Assembly (NCBI GenBank): GCA_910588405.1
Contig: CAJUPT010000008.1
Span: forward strand, 22,046-86,045
Direction of reading: 5' to 3'
DNA: 64,000 bases
Source: an uncultured Lachnospiraceae bacterium
GTDB lineage: Bacteria; Bacillota; Clostridia; Lachnospirales; Lachnospiraceae
Below the pieces are notes generated by a model. That model was given only the letters and a program-made list of their open reading frames with translations. It was not told the DNA's origin and ran no database searches. The translations under genes were made by a program, and so were the position numbers. This document shows, piece by piece, positions 16,345 to 25,412 of this stretch (the stretch's first letter is position 1; every line of letters starts with the position of its first letter).

Positions 16345-19300
16345 TTATTGAAAATCTTCTTTTACGATTTCCCACACGGCTTCCATCCCGAAGGTATCCT
16401 TTACAAAAGCCATGGCATCATGCCCGGTTTTAGCGGACAGTTCCGCATTCTTGCAGTATTGAAGGGTCTTTTGGGCAAATTCCGCCGCCGTGTCGGCCAC
16501 GGACAGCACCTGCTCCACGCCCTCAATGCCTTCGGCGCCGATGGAGGTGGTTACGGTGGGCATTCCGTAGTACAGCGACTCAATCACCTTTCCCTTTACC
16601 CCCGCACCGAACCTGAGCGGTACTACCACGACCTGGCAGGCGCCGTACAGCGCTTCCAGCTCCTGATCCGAGACAAAGCCCTTCACGACGATACCCTCCC
16701 GGCCGTCAAGGGCCAGAATTTCCTCCGGCGCCTTGGAACCCACGATATAAAAAGGAATCTCCATCTTACGGCGGATCAACGGCCAGATTTCCTCCACAAA
16801 CCACATCACCGCATCCTTATTCGGATGGTGGGCAAACCCGCCCACAAACAGCAGGCCCTTGCGCTTCGTAAAATCAAAATCAATATCCTCCTTAAAGGAC
16901 TCAAACATATTCAGGCACACGGCCTTTACCCGCAAGCTGCCGTCGATCTCATGGAGCACGTCCCGCTCCACATAAGAAGGATAATAGGACATATCCGCCG
17001 TCCGAATCAATGACAGCTCCTGCTTCTTCATATAATCCGACTCCTTTTTATGCGCCGGATCGCCCGTTACCTCGTACTCTCTCTGCTCCCGCAGAAAATG
17101 GAGGTCGTGGCCGTAATACATAATCTTAATATCCGTCTTTTTCCGGATAAAATCCATATATTTGATGGCGATATGAGGCCGGTTAATATAGGCAAACTGA
17201 ATATATTTCTTATTTTCCTCAATCCAAGACAGGATATTTTCCTCGTACCAGCGGCCGTACAGCACCTCCACGCCCATCTGCTGGAACGCTGTGGTATAAG
17301 GCTCCTCTCTGCCGTAATTGTCGCCCACCAGCTTTACCACGTAGCCCTTTCGCAGAAACAGCTTAATATACTGATATGTGCTCTTGGACCCCGCGTCCTT
17401 GTCAAAGGTAGGCACATAATGGTCGATGGCCAGAATCACCTTCCGATTCTGAAGCCGTTCTCTGGCCGCAAATGGATTTGGCCGCTCGCCGTGAACCTCC
17501 TGTTTTGCGAAAGCGGATGCCCATTTTTCCTTCAGCTTCTCCATATTTGCTGCCTGATAAGCCTTGATACCGCTGCCGGTATCGGTTCCGTTTGAAATAC
17601 CTTCATAATGAACCACCACCGACAGAGGCTGATAAACCACCCGATACCCGGCCTCCCGCACGGCAAAGGCCAGATCCGCATCCTCACAGTAGGCCGGGGC
17701 AAACCGTTCGTCAAAGCCCCCCAACTGCCTCCACAGCTTTGCAGACAGCATAATGGCAGCCCCCGAAATATAGTCCACATCCTTTACATAATTATATTCC
17801 GGCTTGTCCGGATCGTCGAATTTTCCGTAATTCCAGCCGTTTCCCTCCCGCCAGAAGATGCCGCCGGCCTCCTGCAGTCTGCCGTCGGGATAAACCAGCT
17901 TGGAACCCACCATGCCGATGGAAGGATCTGACTCGATCAGCGTCACCAGGGAAGAAAGCCAGCCTGGCTTCACCTGGGTATCATTATTTAAAAAGAAAAT
18001 ATACTCTCCCCGGGCGTGCTCCGCCGCACTGTTGCAATTTTTTAAAAAGCCTAGGTTGGCAGTGCTCCTGACAATGGTAATCCCCTTACAATACAGAGGC
18101 AGCACAACCGTTCCGTCCGTAGACCGGTCATCCGCCAGAATGACTTCATAAGTGACATCCCCCGTATTTTCCAAAACCGAAGCCAGGCAGCGGTAGGTAT
18201 ACGCCACCTGGTTATAGGCCGGAATAATAATGGATACCTTAGGCTTTCTGTAAATGGGAAATTCCAGTCCCCCCAGCTCATAGTACAGCCTGTCCAGCTC
18301 CTCATCCCCGGCTGACAGGCGGCCTTTTTTCGCTGCCAGCAGCTTTCCTGATTTTTCCGGATGGAGCAGCAGGTTTTTGGAGCTGTGTAACAGCTTTCTT
18401 CTCTCCGTCCCCTCGGGGAACATGGTATTTCCTGCGGCCGACGCTTCTTGATAAAAGGATTTCAGCCCCTGATAAACCGCCTTTCCGCCCATCAGCTTCG
18501 CCGCCTTTTTAAAGGGCGCATATTTTTCCAGTATGGCATCCCTGTCGGCGATCATCACATTCAGATTTTGAATATGGTTCTCTTTCAACTGTACGGCCAG
18601 CTTTAAGTCCTCGATCTGATGCTCAAGCTGCTGTCTGGACCGTTCCTGGTCCTCCGTAAGCTCCTGAAAGGTTTTTACCTGTTTTTCGTACCGCTTCGTA
18701 TAAGCGTATTCTTCTTTTCTGCCATGGACATGCTCCTGGAAGGATACCTCCATCCCGGCGAACAGATCCGCCAGCTCCCTGCCGATTCCCAGCCGCTCCA
18801 GGAATTCCCGTCTCGGGCAATGGGCTGACAAAAAACCCCAAAACTTCCGGTAAAAATAATGGAGGTTCCGATACTGAATAAACTGGGCCGGCACCGGGAA
18901 ATCCAGCACCCATTCGTAGTCGAGACAGTAATATTTATCTCCGGAAACCATAATATTCTCAAAAATCATATCTATATTGGAAACAGCATAGGACTGGGGC
19001 TCGTCCGTCAGCTCCAAAAGCCTGTCCGCCGCGTCCCGGCCGAAAGCTTCTATAAATTCCTGTGTCACTTCAAAGGGAACCAGCCCGCCTGGCTTTACCG
19101 CAAAAATAAGCTCCATCGCCTCGGCCACGGCCGCAGCCGGGTCAGCTTCCTTTTGCAGCCGCTTTGAAAGCAGCTCGTCAAAGCTTGTGCCCTCCAAATA
19201 AGCATACCGCATGACGCCATTATCCATCTCCGGCTTTAATGCCTCCACATTCCGGAAACAATCGTTGATGGCCTGGCAGTGGCGCGGGAATGCCGCGATA

Positions 19301-19437
19301 TGTGCCCGGCCGCACTCCCGCACCGCCTCCTTCTCCACATACCGCCGCCCCGTATCCGTATCCAGGCAGATCGCCGTACGGATCTGAAACTGCGGCTTCC
19401 TTAATTTATTGTATTTTACGTATTGAATCTGTTTCAT
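16345..19437 (-). CDS. large fusion: kinase-like domain, coiled coil, GT2, GT4
   Basis: 1030 residues from the ATG at 19435-19437, which has AGGAG 7-8 nt upstream. Residues about 1-235 look like an aminoglycoside-phosphotransferase/LPS-kinase fold: SNIDMIFENIMV is a plausible catalytic loop and YCLDYEWVLDF the metal-binding segment. Residues about 245-305 are a charged coiled coil. Residues about 390-625 are GT2 (VSIIIPAYNQVAYTYRCL, FFLNNDTQVKPGW, YCEDADLAFAVREAG). Residues about 665-1030 are GT4 (GLLFVGGFAHHPNKDAV, RFGAGVKGKVIESLYYGMPTV). One polypeptide may therefore phosphorylate or bind an acceptor and add two sugars. The kinase activity is inferred from weak motifs; the GT domains are clear. 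Confidence 0.85.
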   Translation of the reverse strand: MKQIQYVKYNKLRKPQFQIRTAICLDTDTGRRYVEKEAVRECGRAHIAAFPRHCQAINDCFRNVEALKPEMDNGVMRYAYLEGTSFDELLSKRLQKEADPAAAVAEAMELIFAVKPGGLVPFEVTQEFIEAFGRDAADRLLELTDEPQSYAVSNIDMIFENIMVSGDKYYCLDYEWVLDFPVPAQFIQYRNLHYFYRKFWGFLSAHCPRREFLERLGIGRELADLFAGMEVSFQEHVHGRKEEYAYTKRYEKQVKTFQELTEDQERSRQQLEHQIEDLKLAVQLKENHIQNLNVMIADRDAILEKYAPFKKAAKLMGGKAVYQGLKSFYQEASAAGNTMFPEGTERRKLLHSSKNLLLHPEKSGKLLAAKKGRLSAGDEELDRLYYELGGLEFPIYRKPKVSIIIPAYNQVAYTYRCLASVLENTGDVTYEVILADDRSTDGTVVLPLYCKGITIVRSTANLGFLKNCNSAAEHARGEYIFFLNNDTQVKPGWLSSLVTLIESDPSIGMVGSKLVYPDGRLQEAGGIFWREGNGWNYGKFDDPDKPEYNYVKDVDYISGAAIMLSAKLWRQLGGFDERFAPAYCEDADLAFAVREAGYRVVYQPLSVVVHYEGISNGTDTGSGIKAYQAANMEKLKEKWASAFAKQEVHGERPNPFAARERLQNRKVILAIDHYVPTFDKDAGSKSTYQYIKLFLRKGYVVKLVGDNYGREEPYTTAFQQMGVEVLYGRWYEENILSWIEENKKYIQFAYINRPHIAIKYMDFIRKKTDIKIMYYGHDLHFLREQREYEVTGDPAHKKESDYMKKQELSLIRTADMSYYPSYVERDVLHEIDGSLRVKAVCLNMFESFKEDIDFDFTKRKGLLFVGGFAHHPNKDAVMWFVEEIWPLIRRKMEIPFYIVGSKAPEEILALDGREGIVVKGFVSDQELEALYGACQVVVVPLRFGAGVKGKVIESLYYGMPTVTTSIGAEGIEGVEQVLSVADTAAEFAQKTLQYCKNAELSAKTGHDAMAFVKDTFGMEAVWEIVKEDFQ

Positions 19438-19491
19438 TGATTTTCTCCTGCAGATGACCACTGCGAAAATATAAGAACACTCTTTAAGAAA

Positions 19492-20382
19492 TCAGGACGC
19501 GAATACCAAAAATGAATTAGCGAAATAAGGAAACTGCCCGTCCTTTAAAATTCCTTCCCAGGCCCCCGCCTCCCGAAACATCTGACACCAGTCTCTGTCA
19601 TAAGCCACGGCCGTATTTTCCAGCATCCCGGGCTTTGGCAAAAAGCTATCGGAATAGATAGCGTCCGGCAGCTTGTAATCCGGCATGGGATAATAAAACT
19701 CCTGTTCCAAAAAGCCGGCCTCAGAAAGCAGTCCCGCAAGCTCCGGCTTAGAAAAGGTCCGCACCCCCCGTACCCTTCCGTAATCCTCAACGCCGTCAAA
19801 CAGTCCTCCGGTATGGTCCTCCGGAGCGCCGGCCCAGTATTTCAGGCCGTATTTATTCTCAATGGCGATCATCAGCTTTCCGCCCGGCTTTAAAAAGGAT
19901 TTCACCCGTCTCAGCATTTCCAGGTACGGCTCCTCTTCGCTGATATAATAGCCCGCATATTCCAGCACGCCGATCAGCGTAACATAGTCAAAGGTATCCT
20001 GAATCCGGATATCCTCAAAATTTCCCACCAGAATCTCCAGATTGCCGTATCTGCCGTTCCGGGCCGCGTTGATTGTGGAGCGGCGCTTGGATAAGTCGAT
20101 AGCCGTCACCCGGGCCGTTTTTCTGCAGAAAAGGCCCGTAACCGCTCCGCAGCCGGCGCCGATCTCCAAAAGCGTTCCTCCAGGATTAAACCCATACCAG
20201 TCCAGCAGATTTTCACGGATATCCGACAGATGGTACAGAATCGGCCATTCCTCCTCCTGCCGTAAAATCTCGTCCATATCCCGGCCGCTTTCACACAGCT
20301 CTAAAAGACGGTCCTCAATATCGCCGTCGCTATACCGGTCTTCCCCTTTATAAAATTGCAGGTTTAAAACATCCTCGTACAT
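19492..20382 (-). CDS. class I SAM-dependent methyltransferase
   Basis: 296 residues from the ATG at 20380-20382 (GAGG 5 nt upstream); a longer in-frame start exists at 20424. LLEIGAGCGAVTGLFC is motif I of the Rossmann methyltransferase fold, followed by VTAIDLSKRR (acidic residue for the ribose) and FDYVTLIGVLEYAGYY. The position between the large kinase-like/GT fusion and Wzt recalls the kinase-methyltransferase capping enzymes that end ABC-exported O-antigens (WbdD). It could therefore methylate a terminal phosphate or sugar; that is inference from context. Confidence 0.85.
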   Translation of the reverse strand: MYEDVLNLQFYKGEDRYSDGDIEDRLLELCESGRDMDEILRQEEEWPILYHLSDIRENLLDWYGFNPGGTLLEIGAGCGAVTGLFCRKTARVTAIDLSKRRSTINAARNGRYGNLEILVGNFEDIRIQDTFDYVTLIGVLEYAGYYISEEEPYLEMLRRVKSFLKPGGKLMIAIENKYGLKYWAGAPEDHTGGLFDGVEDYGRVRGVRTFSKPELAGLLSEAGFLEQEFYYPMPDYKLPDAIYSDSFLPKPGMLENTAVAYDRDWCQMFREAGAWEGILKDGQFPYFANSFLVFAS

Positions 20383-20534
20383 GATTTCCTCTTTCCTGAC
20401 GCAGCAACACACCATTTTCAACATATTTCTGCGTAAACTACAAGCACTTATCTAATTTATCCAGCCATCCGATCAACTGTTACCTTTTATTTCCATGCTC
20501 TGATTTTCTAAGGCAGCCCCTCTGCCACCGAAAA

Positions 20535-21899
20535 TCACTTCCTATCTTTTTCTACGGAAACTTCAGAATCCATATCATAGACCCCTACCGTATTTTTATT
20601 GGAAATCACCGTGATATTTACCGCATCATACAGCCGGTCATGAACCACGAACGCGCCGCCCTCAAAGCCGGTGCAGCCTAAAGACAGCAGGTACTCTCCG
20701 CCCTGCAGGCTCATATTCTGGCGGAATGCAATCACATATTCCTCTCCGGCCCCGGCTGTCTCCACCTGGCAGTCCTCGATCAGCGTATTGGTGCCGGTCA
20801 GCTCCGTTCCCTTAGAATCCTTAATCGTAAAGGCAAAAATCGGCGCGGGCACCTGCTCCTGAAAACGCACCTTCATTTTCAGGGTAAAAGGCTTTCCCTT
20901 CAAAAGCAGGCTGCTCAGCTCTCCGTTATGATCGAACAAGCCAATATCCGCAATCTCTGCCCGGCCGTCTCCGTATTTCAGCTTTTGTTCGTTTAGCGTC
21001 AGGCTGGTTTTCCACGGCTTTTCGCCGTTCCCGCCTTCGCTTCTACCTCCGGCAGCTCTATTCTCCCTGCCTCCGGCTTCATCCACAGCGGACTCATCCG
21101 CATTAGACATGCCGGACTCATCCGCACCGGACATGCCGTCGCCGCTGTTCCCGGTCGCCTCCATATCCTCCTGGTTCGCCAGAATCTTCTTATATAAATC
21201 CACCATCTGCCTGGCCGGGCCCTCTGCCACAAAATGCCCCCTGTTTAAAACCACCACCTTGTCGCAATATTTAATCACCGTACTCATATCATGAGTGACT
21301 AGCAGCACCGTGGTTCCCGACTTGCAGATCTCATTGATTTTCTGATAGCATTTGGCCTGAAAAAACACATCTCCCACAGCCAGCGCCTCATCCACAATCA
21401 GGATATCCGGATCTACATTGATGGCCAGAGCAAATGCCAGGCGGACAAACATACCGCTGGAATAGGTTTTCACCGGCTGGTACACAAAATCACCGATATC
21501 GGCAAATTCCAGAATCTCCGGCAGCTTCTCATCCATCTCCTGGCGGGTATAGCCCATCATCGTGCCGTTCATATATACATTTTCAATGCCGGTATATTCC
21601 ATATTAAACCCGCCGCCCAGCTCCAAAAGGGCGGACACCCGCCCCGAAACCGTCACCTGCCCGGTGGTAGGCGTCAGGACACCGGTAATAATTTTCAAAA
21701 TCGTAGATTTCCCGGAGCCGTTGGTTCCGATAATCCCCATAAACTGTCCTTGCTCCACCTGAAAGGAAATCTCATTCAGCGCGTAGAACTTTTTATGATA
21801 TTCCTTATGAAAAGGATTCAGAGACTCCTTTAACCGGTCAATCGGCCTGTCAAACAGCCTGTATATCTTCGTCACCTGATCAACTTTAATTGCAGACAA
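20535..21899 (-). CDS. wzt: ABC exporter ATPase with C-terminal glycan-binding domain (Wzt)
   Basis: 454 residues. IGTNGSGKST is Walker A (about residue 56), YSSGMFVRLAFALA the signature, and DILIVDEALAVGD Walker B; SALLELGGGFNMEYTGIENV marks the Wzt/TagH subgroup. A low-complexity acidic linker (about 235-285) leads into a beta-rich C-terminal domain (FTLKMKVRFQEQ, FAFTIKDSKGTELTGTNT) typical of Wzt proteins that recognise the glycan end. The start is TTG (21897-21899), supported by GGAGG 9 nt upstream. It lies just downstream of the permease and powers export of the locus I polysaccharide. Confidence 0.93.
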   Translation of the reverse strand: MSAIKVDQVTKIYRLFDRPIDRLKESLNPFHKEYHKKFYALNEISFQVEQGQFMGIIGTNGSGKSTILKIITGVLTPTTGQVTVSGRVSALLELGGGFNMEYTGIENVYMNGTMMGYTRQEMDEKLPEILEFADIGDFVYQPVKTYSSGMFVRLAFALAINVDPDILIVDEALAVGDVFFQAKCYQKINEICKSGTTVLLVTHDMSTVIKYCDKVVVLNRGHFVAEGPARQMVDLYKKILANQEDMEATGNSGDGMSGADESGMSNADESAVDEAGGRENRAAGGRSEGGNGEKPWKTSLTLNEQKLKYGDGRAEIADIGLFDHNGELSSLLLKGKPFTLKMKVRFQEQVPAPIFAFTIKDSKGTELTGTNTLIEDCQVETAGAGEEYVIAFRQNMSLQGGEYLLSLGCTGFEGGAFVVHDRLYDAVNITVISNKNTVGVYDMDSEVSVEKDRK

Positions 21900-21936
21900 A
21901 CAAACAATCCTCCAATTTTATTACGTGTGCCCTCTT

Positions 21937-22740
21937 TTATAATACATCCGCAAAGTGAGGCCGCAGCCGCTGGAACACACTGACCCCCGCAAATAAAAAC
22001 AACAGCGCAAAGGCCCAGAAATACAGCGTTTCTCCCGGCCGCTGCCAGAACCAGACCTGGTCCAGCAGACTGTCCCGGTAGCCCTGGACAATATAAAACA
22101 TCGGATTCAGCTTCAAAAGCGCCAGCACCGTGCCGCCAATCCCCACCTCGATATAATTCCACATAATCGGCGTCACCCAGATGCCAAACTGCAGGATAAT
22201 CGCCACGATCTGGGCCATATCCTTGAAAAACACATAGATGGAAGCGCACAGATAGCCCACGGCCAGCACAAGCGCCAGCATGGCCAGGGAATAATAAGGA
22301 ATCTGAAGCCAATACACGGTGGGAAAAGACCCCATAATCATATAAAACAAAACCATAATCAACAAAAAAATCAGGTGGATAAACAATGCCGACACGACCT
22401 TGATCACCGGCAGGACACTGATATTAAACACCACCTTCTTCACCAGATAACTATATTCATATAAACTGTTGGTAGCCAGCTGCAAGGCTTCGCTGAAAAA
22501 AAACCAGGGCACCAGCCCGGCCACCAGCCACAAAATAAAAGGATACCGGTCATTTCTGCCATCCCTGAGCAGCGTAAACACCAGGTAGTAGATGACAATC
22601 GTCACCACCGGCTGGACAAACATCCATACCATGCCAAAATAGGAACCGGCGATCCGCTTCTTAAAATCCGCCTTCGCCAGCTCCGAGACCATCTCCTTAT
22701 GCTTCCAGATCTGGGCAATCTCAGAAAAAAACTGTCCCAT
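21937..22740 (-). CDS. wzm: ABC-2 type polysaccharide exporter permease (Wzm)
   Basis: 267 residues with six hydrophobic segments. KRIAGSYFGMVWMFVQPVVT and ILQFGIWVTPIMWNYIEV are characteristic of Wzm/TagG permeases, as is the amphipathic N-terminus IWKHKEMVSELAKADFKKR. AAGGAGG lies 4 nt before the ATG, the strongest ribosome site in locus I. It pairs with the Wzt gene 37 nt downstream. A consensus-like promoter lies about 150 nt upstream, so this is the first gene of a transcription unit. Confidence 0.93.
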   Translation of the reverse strand: MGQFFSEIAQIWKHKEMVSELAKADFKKRIAGSYFGMVWMFVQPVVTIVIYYLVFTLLRDGRNDRYPFILWLVAGLVPWFFFSEALQLATNSLYEYSYLVKKVVFNISVLPVIKVVSALFIHLIFLLIMVLFYMIMGSFPTVYWLQIPYYSLAMLALVLAVGYLCASIYVFFKDMAQIVAIILQFGIWVTPIMWNYIEVGIGGTVLALLKLNPMFYIVQGYRDSLLDQVWFWQRPGETLYFWAFALLFLFAGVSVFQRLRPHFADVL

Positions 22741-22896
22741 ATATCCTCCTTAAACCCGGCATATATCCGGATTGCAGCTTCATGAATTCGACAGAATGCA
22801 TCATCACAAAGCATCCTTTCTATAACGACACACTTCGCCAGATACCTTGTAATAAGAATCCTGTTTTAAGAATGATGCGCCGTACACATATTTCAT

Positions 22897-22925
22897 AGTA
22901 TAACATCCTTCCTCCGGGGTTTCAA
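22897..22925 (-). promoter_or_regulatory. sigma70 promoter upstream of wzm
   Basis: Minus strand: -35 TTGAAA (22920-22925), exactly 17 nt, -10 TATACT (22897-22902). The spacer 22741-23041 between the wzm start and the preceding gene holds no convincing gene besides this site. The predicted leader is about 150 nt and contains a 30-codon ORF without a ribosome site. Confidence 0.6.
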
Positions 22926-23041
22926 CCACTATTCCAAGAGGTGCTTCATACACGAAAGCCCGCATTACGCAAACGCGAATCTATGCAGAATGCATAATTT
23001 CTATATATCACTAAACGTGTTGCATCTCACAAAATGAACAG

Positions 23042-25273
23042 TCACAGACTGGCAGCACTTTTCCGAATGCTTTGCAGCATTCCTTTTCTCCTGCGGAAAA
23101 CAAAACCTCCAACACAAAACTGGAACGTCAGCAGACTGACCGCTTCTGCTCCATGATATCTCCCCCGCCCTACATAAGACACCCGGAAGCTTCCCGTCCG
23201 TCCACTGGGAACAATGACACGCAGCACATGATTGTCCCCGGCCTGTACCAGCAGCTCCTCCCCGGTTCGCAGCTCCTTCGCTTTATAGCCGGGATACCAC
23301 AAAAGGGGCACCTCTATCCATCCGTCATTTCCGCCGTTCGTATAGGTCACAGTAACCGTTGTTCCCTTCTTTTGGCGCTCCAGTACCTGCACAGAATCTG
23401 CGGAAGTGAGATACCGATCAGCTGTAAGCTGCCCCTCATCGGTTCCGTAGATCAGGTATTCTTTATTCTGTCCGAGGGCTGAATTATCTATTCTGACAGA
23501 CTGCAGCCTGCGCAGACAAGGTTCACTGCTCTGGAGTAACCCCCCTCCCAGAGAAATACAGCTGTAGATACCAGCGCACACCAGCGCTGCCATGACAAGC
23601 TTTTTCTCCTGCGCTCTTTCACCGCCGGAATATTCCCGCGCCCCCGCATCCGCCAGGGCCATCACGGCCATAGCCGTAGCCGGTCCCAAAAGCCTCCAAG
23701 GAAACTGGACCGTCCTTGTCAGCGTGTCCAAAACTATCAGCTTCTCCAATCTGTTCCAGGGAACCAGCGTAGTGCTGCAAAGCAGACATCCCGCACCAAA
23801 CCAGAACAGCTTTCTCCCAAAACTTCCCTTTCCTTTTTTCCTGTAAAAAAACAGCCATATGCAGCCAAGCATACAAAGGCTGACGGAAATCCCCAGGGTG
23901 ATAGACATTTCCCAACGAATCCCGTTTTCAAGTGGATGGGAAACACCAATCTCATCGCCCAGCAAGCAAAACAGCTGCGCCGGTATCACCGCCTGCTCAT
24001 AAAACAAATTCTCTGCAGCATTCAAATTCAAGTCCAGCCGGTAAAAATCGAAGAACGGTACCAAAAACCACAGGTTCAGCAGCAGGAGCACACCGATACT
24101 TTTCAGAAGGGCAAGCCAACGCCTGTCCACAAACAGATTTCTGAAATAAGCCAGCCCCAGATAAACTGCCAGCAGTGCCGTCAGCAATGTACTAATCAGA
24201 TGGGACTGAAAAATACCGGTAGCGCCCATCACCAGCCGCGACCATTTCCTCGGATCACCCAGCAACACATGATACATTCCGCTGACCGCCAAAGGCAGAA
24301 AGCATAAGGCGAGGGCCTCCCCCAGAGCAGCCCGCTGGTATACACAACTGAAACGGTAAATAGAAAGCGTATAGACCACAAAGGCCAGCGCAGCATAATA
24401 GGAAGAATGGGTCATGGATTTCACGGCATCATACATGATGAGCGCCGTGGACAGGTTCACCAGAAAAAGAAAGAACGAAAATGCCGCCACTGCAGACACT
24501 CCCATCAGACGCAATAGAGCTGGAATATATAGAAATAATTCCGGATACAGCGCTGCCGTCCCATAACCATACCCATTCAGATGAGGTGGATGAATCCGCA
24601 CCGGGAACTGGCCGCACAGCAGCCCATCCTTAATTCCCTCCACACGGGCCAGGTGAAAAGCCAGATCGTGGCCATTAATCAGATACCCTTTCATCAGAGG
24701 ATAGCTGGAAAACGCCACTGCCAAACACACCAACGCGCCATACAGCCCCTCCTCCTTTGCAGCCGTCTTCCCCCGAAAATAGTACAAACCCCATGCCACA
24801 TACAAAACCAAAAATAAAAGCATGCAAAGCAGCGCATCCCTGCTAAGCGGACGATCTCCGCTAACTATCATCGCCGCTACCTCCACCCGTTCAGCCTCAC
24901 TTCCGTCATAGCCCGCATATACGATGCGGAACAGCACATCATTGGAAGGCTCCTCCAACTGGAATGCATAGGAAAAATCAGCAGACATATTGTTGATTGG
25001 CGTAGTGAGGACACTCCCCTGCTCCTCCGAATAAACCTGAAAAACAGCCTCCGGAACAGTCCCCTCCGCTTCTACCTCAAGGCTGACTGTATATGTCCCG
25101 GCTGACAGAGAAAGCCTGGGCAGAATATCCGTCACATTATCATAACTCATACACTCGGGATAAAACACCCTGCTAAAATCATCTTTCCTGTGCTGCAAAA
25201 ACATACCGCACAGAATCGCCCCAGCCAGGATGTAGATTCTGATCGATACGATTTTTTCATGTAAAAGCTTCAT
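23042..25273 (-). CDS. large membrane protein, PTPS-related (PF10131-like)
   Basis: 743 residues. One N-terminal membrane segment and a beta-rich outer domain (about 40-145) are followed by about eleven membrane segments and a soluble C-terminal region. GYLINGHDLAFHLARVEGIK and NGYGYGTAALYPELFLYIPALL are the characteristic stretch of the 6-pyruvoyl-tetrahydropterin-synthase-related membrane family; HDLAFH resembles the acidic motif in the first outer loop of GT-C glycosyltransferases. GGGGGAGG precedes the ATG. It may transfer a sugar or modify the glycan outside the membrane; this is inference. Confidence 0.78.
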   Translation of the reverse strand: MKLLHEKIVSIRIYILAGAILCGMFLQHRKDDFSRVFYPECMSYDNVTDILPRLSLSAGTYTVSLEVEAEGTVPEAVFQVYSEEQGSVLTTPINNMSADFSYAFQLEEPSNDVLFRIVYAGYDGSEAERVEVAAMIVSGDRPLSRDALLCMLLFLVLYVAWGLYYFRGKTAAKEEGLYGALVCLAVAFSSYPLMKGYLINGHDLAFHLARVEGIKDGLLCGQFPVRIHPPHLNGYGYGTAALYPELFLYIPALLRLMGVSAVAAFSFFLFLVNLSTALIMYDAVKSMTHSSYYAALAFVVYTLSIYRFSCVYQRAALGEALALCFLPLAVSGMYHVLLGDPRKWSRLVMGATGIFQSHLISTLLTALLAVYLGLAYFRNLFVDRRWLALLKSIGVLLLLNLWFLVPFFDFYRLDLNLNAAENLFYEQAVIPAQLFCLLGDEIGVSHPLENGIRWEMSITLGISVSLCMLGCIWLFFYRKKGKGSFGRKLFWFGAGCLLCSTTLVPWNRLEKLIVLDTLTRTVQFPWRLLGPATAMAVMALADAGAREYSGGERAQEKKLVMAALVCAGIYSCISLGGGLLQSSEPCLRRLQSVRIDNSALGQNKEYLIYGTDEGQLTADRYLTSADSVQVLERQKKGTTVTVTYTNGGNDGWIEVPLLWYPGYKAKELRTGEELLVQAGDNHVLRVIVPSGRTGSFRVSYVGRGRYHGAEAVSLLTFQFCVGGFVFRRRKGMLQSIRKSAASL

Positions 25274-25412
25274 CCTTTGTCCTCCCCCATAGAAACGCCT
25301 GCTACACCCGCCTGATCAATATCCTCTATATCTCTGCGCTCCACCCAGCTTTTCCACGCCTTTTCATACCATTACATCCTCTTCCATGCTGCCCTGTGCC
25401 TTTCCGCTCCCT

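Noticed and set aside
22806..22896. 30-codon ORF in the wzm leader
   Set aside because: Starts within a few bases of the predicted transcription start and lacks a ribosome site; not supported as a gene.
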